A stretch of 64,000 bases of DNA, taken from NCBI RefSeq assembly GCF_000719265.1, contig NZ_JOFL01000003.1, forward strand, positions 270,329 through 334,328, written 5' to 3'. Below the pieces are notes generated by a model that saw nothing but the letters and a program-made list of their open reading frames with translations, made no database searches and was not told where the DNA came from. This DNA comes from Streptomyces roseoverticillatus (GTDB lineage: Bacteria; Actinomycetota; Actinomycetes; Streptomycetales; Streptomycetaceae). The position numbers and the translations under genes are program-made. Below are positions 60,231 to 64,000 of the stretch, piece after piece (position 1 is the first letter of the stretch; each line of letters starts with the position of its first letter).

Positions 60231-60261
60231 ACTCCCCCGGCTACCGCTGGGAGGTGCCCCC
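60231..60261. repeat. Common Streptomyces intergenic palindrome
   Basis: ACTCCCCCGGCTACCGCTGG continues as GAGGTGCCCCC. From memory this block is found many times in streptomycete genomes between genes. Here it lies between the convergent phosphatase and aminotransferase genes and can fold into a hairpin (CTCCC...GGGAG). Confidence 0.55.
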
Positions 60262-60284
60262 GGACAGGCCGGTTCTTGCCCGGC

Positions 60285-61724
60285 TCAGCGGTTCGCCACC
60301 GCCTGCTTCACCAGCGTCCGCCCGAAGTCCCAGAGCAGCCCGCCCCCGCCGTGGGCGTCGTCCATCACCGCGGTGAAGGCGTCCACGAAGCGGTCCACCT
60401 CGCGCTCCCCGATGATCAGCGGCGGGATCAGCTTGATCACCTCCAGGTGGTCGCCGGAGACCTGGGTGAGGATGCGGTGCTTCTGCAGCAGCGGCACCAC
60501 GACCATCTGCGCGAACAGGCCCTTGCGGGCCGCCTGCAGCATCGCCCAGCGGCTGCGCAGCCCCAGCGAGGACGGCTTGCCGAACTCGATGCCGATCATC
60601 AGGCCCCGGCCGCGGACGTCGTGCAGCAGCTCGTACTTGCCGGTGAGCGCCGCGAGCCGGGTGCGCAGCAGGTCGCCCGTGCGCCGGGCGTTCGCGACGA
60701 CCTGCTCGTCCTCCAGGACCGAGAGCACCGCGAGCCCGGCCGCCATCGCCTGCGCGTTGGAGCCGAAGCTCGCGGAGTGCACGAGCACCCGGTCCATGGA
60801 CGAATAGACCTTCTTGAAGATCCAGTCCTTGCCGAGGGTCGCCCCCACGGGCACGTAGCCCCCGGACAGCGCCTTGGCCACGCACACCAAGTCCGGCTCG
60901 ACGCCCTCCTCGTGCTGGTAGGCGAAGAAGTCGCCGGTGCGGCCGACGCCGGTCTGCACCTCGTCCGCGATGAGCAGCGCCTTGTGCCGGTGCAGCAGTT
61001 CCTGGGCGGCGCGCAGGAAGCCGGGGGGCGTCTCGTGGACGCCCTTGCCCTGGATGGGCTCGACGACGAAGGCCGCGACGTCGCCGCGGGCCAGCTCCCG
61101 CTCCAGCGCCGCGAGGTCGCCGAGCGGGATCGCCGTGTCGGGCAGCAGGGGCGCGAAGCCGTCCCGGAAGCCGTCCTCGCCGTTGACGGAGAGCGAGCCG
61201 GTGGTCAGGCCGTGGAAGGCGTGGCTGCAGTAGAGGACCCGCGGTCTGCCCGTCGCGTACCGCGCGAACTTCAGGGCCGTCTCCACCGCCTCGGTGCCGC
61301 TGTTGCCGAAGAACACCCGGTCCAGGTGGGGCGCGTACGACAGCAGCTTCTCGGCGAGCAGGCCGGGCAGCGGCTGGCAGTCGAAGCGGGTCAGGTCGGC
61401 GAGCGAGGCGTCGAGAACGTCGTGCAGCGCCTTGCGGACGACGGGGTGGTGGCGGCCGACGCCCATCACCCCGAAGCCCGCGAGCATGTCGAGGTAGTCC
61501 TGCCCGTCAGCGTCCCAGAAGTAGGCGCCCTCGGCCCGCTCGTAGACCTTGTCGAAGCCGATGGTGTGCAGCATGCGCGGCAGCTGGTGGTTGAGGTGCC
61601 GGGCGTGCAGGTCGTACCGCTCGGCGCCGCGCTCCGCGAGGAGCCGGGTCAGGTCGAAGCCCTTGCCGCTCCCGGCGGCGGGACGGTCGGCCGGGCCGGC
61701 GGTGTCGGTCGTGTCGGCTGTCAT
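60285..61724 (-). CDS. hpnO: Class III aminotransferase (HpnO-like)
   Basis: A 479-residue PLP enzyme. [16 protein letters not shown] binds the phosphate, [28 protein letters not shown] holds the Asp that contacts the cofactor ring, and [14 protein letters not shown] contains the Schiff-base Lys. It overlaps dxs by 4 bp. In the streptomycete hopanoid locus this enzyme, next to dxs and ispG, is thought to make aminobacteriohopanetriol. The rest of the locus lies beyond the window, so the symbol rests on order. An ornithine-type substrate is the alternative. Confidence 0.82.
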   Translation of the reverse strand: MTADTTDTAGPADRPAAGSGKGFDLTRLLAERGAERYDLHARHLNHQLPRMLHTIGFDKVYERAEGAYFWDADGQDYLDMLAGFGVMGVGRHHPVVRKALHDVLDASLADLTRFDCQPLPGLLAEKLLSYAPHLDRVFFGNSGTEAVETALKFARYATGRPRVLYCSHAFHGLTTGSLSVNGEDGFRDGFAPLLPDTAIPLGDLAALERELARGDVAAFVVEPIQGKGVHETPPGFLRAAQELLHRHKALLIADEVQTGVGRTGDFFAYQHEEGVEPDLVCVAKALSGGYVPVGATLGKDWIFKKVYSSMDRVLVHSASFGSNAQAMAAGLAVLSVLEDEQVVANARRTGDLLRTRLAALTGKYELLHDVRGRGLMIGIEFGKPSSLGLRSRWAMLQAARKGLFAQMVVVPLLQKHRILTQVSGDHLEVIKLIPPLIIGEREVDRFVDAFTAVMDDAHGGGGLLWDFGRTLVKQAVANR

Positions 61725-63754
61725 GCGTCGTCGTTCTCCTTGCCGGCCGCGGGGGCGCCCGCGGCTTCCTTACGGGCCGGGGCTCCGTTACGGGCCGGGG
61801 TGTCCTTACGAGCCGGGGCTCCCTTACGGGCCGGGGTCTCCTTCCCGGCCGAGGCGCCGCTACCGCCCGCGGCTTCGCTACGGGCCAGCGCGGCGCTGAT
61901 CCGGCCGGCGATCTCGGCCGGGGTGAGCCCGAGGTCCGCCAGGACCTCGCTGCGCTTGGCGTGCGGCAGGAACTGCTCGGGGATGCCGAAGGTGCGCAGC
62001 GGCACGTCGACGTCGGCGTCGCGCAGCGCCTGCCCGACGGCCCAGCCGACGCCGCCGGTGCGGCTGTTGTCCTCGACGACCGCGACGAGGCGGTGCCGGC
62101 CCGCGAGCCGCACCAGCGCGGGGTCGACGGGCTTGACCCAGCGGGGGTCGACGACGGTGCACGGCACGCCGCGGTCGGCGAGGAGCGCGGCGGCCTCCAG
62201 GCACACGCCGGCCATGGCGCCGACGGAGACGAGCAGGACCTGCGGCTCCGCGCCGTCCGCGGGCAGACCGATGACGTCCGTGCCGCCCTCGCGGGCGAGG
62301 GCCGGGACGGGCTCGCCGACGTTCTCCTTCGGGAAGCGGATCACGGTGGGCGCGTCGTCGACGTCCACGGCCTCGCGGAGCTGGGCGCGCAGTTGGTCGG
62401 CGTCGCGCGGGGCGGCGATCCGCAGGCCGGGCACGACCTGCAGGACCGACATGTCCCACATGCCGTTGTGGCTGGGCCCGTCGGTGCCGGTCACGCCGGC
62501 CCGGTCGAGGACGAACGTCACGCCGCACTTGTGCAGGGCGACGTCCATCAGCACCTGGTCGAAGGCCCGGTTGAGGAATGTGGCGTAGACGGCGAAGACC
62601 GGGTGCAGGCCGCCGGTGGCCAGCCCTGCCGCGGAGGTGGCGCCGTGCTGCTCGGCGATGCCGACGTCCCAGACGCGGTCGGGGAAGGCCTCCGCGAACC
62701 GGGTCAGGCCCACGGGGTGCAGCATGGCGGCGGTGATCGCGACCACGTCCGGCCGCTCCTTGCCGATCCGCAGCATCTCGTCGCCGAACACCGAGGTCCA
62801 GGACCGGCCGGCCGAGGGAACCAGCGGCCGGGACGTGAGCGGGTCGATCACGCCGACGGTGTGGAAGCGGTCCGCGTCGTCCTCCAGGGCGGGCGGGTAG
62901 CCCCGCCCCTTCTCCGTGCGGCAGTGGACGAGGACGGGGCCGTGGAAGCGCTTGGCCCGCCGCAGCGCGGACTCGACGGCGGCGACGTCGTGCCCGTCTA
63001 TCGGGCCGAGGTACTTAAGGCCCAGGTCCTCGAACATGCCCTGCGGGGCGAACGCGTCCTTGAAGCCCTTCTTGGCGCCGTGCAGGGACTCGTAGAGCGG
63101 CTTGCCGATGGCGGGCAGGCCCTGGATCGCGTCCTTGCCCCAGGACAGGAAGCGTTCGTAGCCGTCGGTCGTGCGGAGCGTGGCGAGGTGGTCGGCGAGG
63201 CCGCCGATGGTGGGGGCGTAGCTGCGCTCGTTGTCATTGACGACGATGATCAGCTGCCGGTCCCTGGCCGCGGCTATGTTGTTGAGCGCCTCCCAGGCCA
63301 TGCCGCCGGTCAGGGCCCCGTCGCCGATGACGGCGACGACGTGGCGGTTCCAGCGGCCGAGGACCTGGTTGGCCTTGGCGAGGCCGTCGGCCCAGCCGAG
63401 GACGGTGGAGGCGTGGCTGTTCTCGATGACGTCGTGCTCGGACTCCTCGCGCGAGGGGTAGCCGGACAGGCCGCCCTTGCCGCGCAGCTTGGAGAAGTCC
63501 TGGCGGCCGGTGAGCAGTTTGTGGACGTACGACTGGTGGCCGGTGTCCCACAGGATGCGATCGGCCGGGGAGTCGAACGAGCGGTGCAGGGCGATGGTGA
63601 GCTCCACCACGCCCAGGTTGGGGCCGAGGTGGCCGCCGGTGCGGGCGACGGCGTGGATGAGGAAGTGGCGGATCTCCTCCGCCAGTTCGGTCAGCTCCTC
63701 GGCGTCCAGGGTCTTCAGGTCGCGCGGACTGCGGATGTTCTCGAGCAACGACAC
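61721..63754 (-). CDS. dxs: 1-Deoxy-D-xylulose-5-phosphate synthase
   Basis: A 677-residue thiamine-diphosphate enzyme. [16 protein letters not shown], the ThDP-binding [17 protein letters not shown] (G-D-G...N-N) and the second-domain [17 protein letters not shown] are all present. It condenses pyruvate and glyceraldehyde-3-phosphate for isoprenoids. The last 50 residues are an unusual tail of repeated (K/N)xxPAR units from an 18-bp minisatellite (61770-61841). With ispG upstream and the aminotransferase downstream it is probably the pathway-dedicated copy of the hopanoid locus. Confidence 0.96.
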   Translation of the reverse strand: MSLLENIRSPRDLKTLDAEELTELAEEIRHFLIHAVARTGGHLGPNLGVVELTIALHRSFDSPADRILWDTGHQSYVHKLLTGRQDFSKLRGKGGLSGYPSREESEHDVIENSHASTVLGWADGLAKANQVLGRWNRHVVAVIGDGALTGGMAWEALNNIAAARDRQLIIVVNDNERSYAPTIGGLADHLATLRTTDGYERFLSWGKDAIQGLPAIGKPLYESLHGAKKGFKDAFAPQGMFEDLGLKYLGPIDGHDVAAVESALRRAKRFHGPVLVHCRTEKGRGYPPALEDDADRFHTVGVIDPLTSRPLVPSAGRSWTSVFGDEMLRIGKERPDVVAITAAMLHPVGLTRFAEAFPDRVWDVGIAEQHGATSAAGLATGGLHPVFAVYATFLNRAFDQVLMDVALHKCGVTFVLDRAGVTGTDGPSHNGMWDMSVLQVVPGLRIAAPRDADQLRAQLREAVDVDDAPTVIRFPKENVGEPVPALAREGGTDVIGLPADGAEPQVLLVSVGAMAGVCLEAAALLADRGVPCTVVDPRWVKPVDPALVRLAGRHRLVAVVEDNSRTGGVGWAVGQALRDADVDVPLRTFGIPEQFLPHAKRSEVLADLGLTPAEIAGRISAALARSEAAGGSGASAGKETPARKGAPARKDTPARNGAPARKEAAGAPAAGKENDDA
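61770..61841. repeat. 18-bp minisatellite in the 3' end of dxs
   Basis: Four adjacent units of TTACGGGCCGGGGNNNCC type, each 18 bp, encode [18 protein letters not shown] and NGAPAR. A fifth degenerate unit may follow. The variation is mostly at the second and third codon positions. Confidence 0.85.
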
Positions 63755-63831
63755 GCGGGCCCCCTCCTCGTCTTGCGGCCTGGGCCGGGGCGGCCGCTCG
63801 GTCGCTCTTCCTACGGTGGCGGGTCGCCGGT

Positions 63832-64000
63832 TCAGGCGACGGTGACGTGCGGTGCCCCGCCGGGGGCGCCGTCCACCGCCATGACTTCGGCGATCTTCAT
63901 TGCTTCCTCGATGAGGGTCTCCACGATCTTCGACTCCGGCACGGTCTTGATGACCTCGCCCTTGACGAAGATCTGCCCCTTGCCATTGCCCGAGGCCACC
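63832..64000 (-). CDS. ispG: 4-Hydroxy-3-methylbut-2-enyl-diphosphate synthase, C-terminal end
   Basis: The last 56 codons before the TGA at 63832: [20 protein letters not shown] followed by [12 protein letters not shown], the standard C-terminus of actinobacterial IspG (a 4Fe-4S enzyme of the MEP pathway). A short tail, [12 protein letters not shown], ends the protein. The catalytic part is outside the window. It lies 77 bp upstream of dxs on the same strand. Confidence 0.9.
   Translation of the reverse strand, partial: VASGNGKGQIFVKGEVIKTVPESKIVETLIEEAMKIAEVMAVDGAPGGAPHVTVA

Overview
The base composition (GC-rich, codon third positions almost all G or C), GTG/TTG starts, many 4-bp start/stop overlaps and families such as DUF397, DUF6230/DUF6114, DUF5753-type XRE regulators and hopanoid-linked dxs/ispG indicate a Streptomyces or close relative. 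About 50 genes can be supported. Many are secondary-metabolism genes, so this is probably an accessory region that runs into conserved chromosome on the right.

Layout. 1-4.3 kb: the start of a CGNR-type regulator, azlCD (branched-chain amino-acid export type), an RraA-like protein and an S9 peptidase. 4.4-7.0 kb: the least explained locus. Three tandem genes encode the identical 19-residue peptide MKKTIKVRKNSNYLGTLLG. They lie between two 356-residue proteins that are distant paralogues with an M29-aminopeptidase-like C-terminus. One paralogue keeps the predicted metal ligands and the other has lost the terminal HxD. A perfect 15-bp hairpin separates the peptide genes from the degenerate paralogue. 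7.5-19.6 kb: a set of genes matching polyyne (poly-acetylenic fatty acid) clusters: thioesterase, fatty-acyl-AMP ligase, three desaturases, ACP, hydrolase, rubredoxin and P450 in one leftward operon, plus an MFS exporter and a divergent KAS III. Two 23-bp palindromes with the same consensus stand before the exporter and before KAS III, which suggests one repressor controls both ends. 19.7-22.0 kb: a 2OG-Fe dioxygenase and mtnC-mtnB of methionine salvage, without mtnD. 22-26 kb: a TRIC-type channel, a class I terpene synthase, an L,D-transpeptidase lipoprotein and panD.

26.2-35.3 kb: a single-protein reducing type I PKS (KS-AT-DH-MT-ER-KR-ACP, 2672 aa) translationally coupled to a stand-alone thioester-reductase-like SDR; the AT carries a repeat-derived low-complexity insertion. 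35.4-40.4 kb: DUF6230/DUF6114, PadR, a FadH-like dienoyl reductase and a secreted beta-rich protein. 40.5-46.7 kb: a small cluster with an A-T-R NRPS-like reductase, two P450s (one with an atypical I-helix) and a PPOX-family flavin protein. 46.7-47.8 kb is almost gene-free and repeat-rich. 47.8-60.2 kb: signalling and housekeeping genes (SpoIIE-type phosphatase, tRNA-Pro, Tat-exported TolB/amidohydrolase fusion, MBL hydrolase, AlkB, CMD family, SAM methyltransferase, DUF397/XRE pair, HATPase, SGNH esterase, tyrosine phosphatase). 60.3-64 kb: aminotransferase, dxs and the 3' end of ispG, the arrangement of the Streptomyces hopanoid locus.

All family names come from motifs read by eye. No database search was run.
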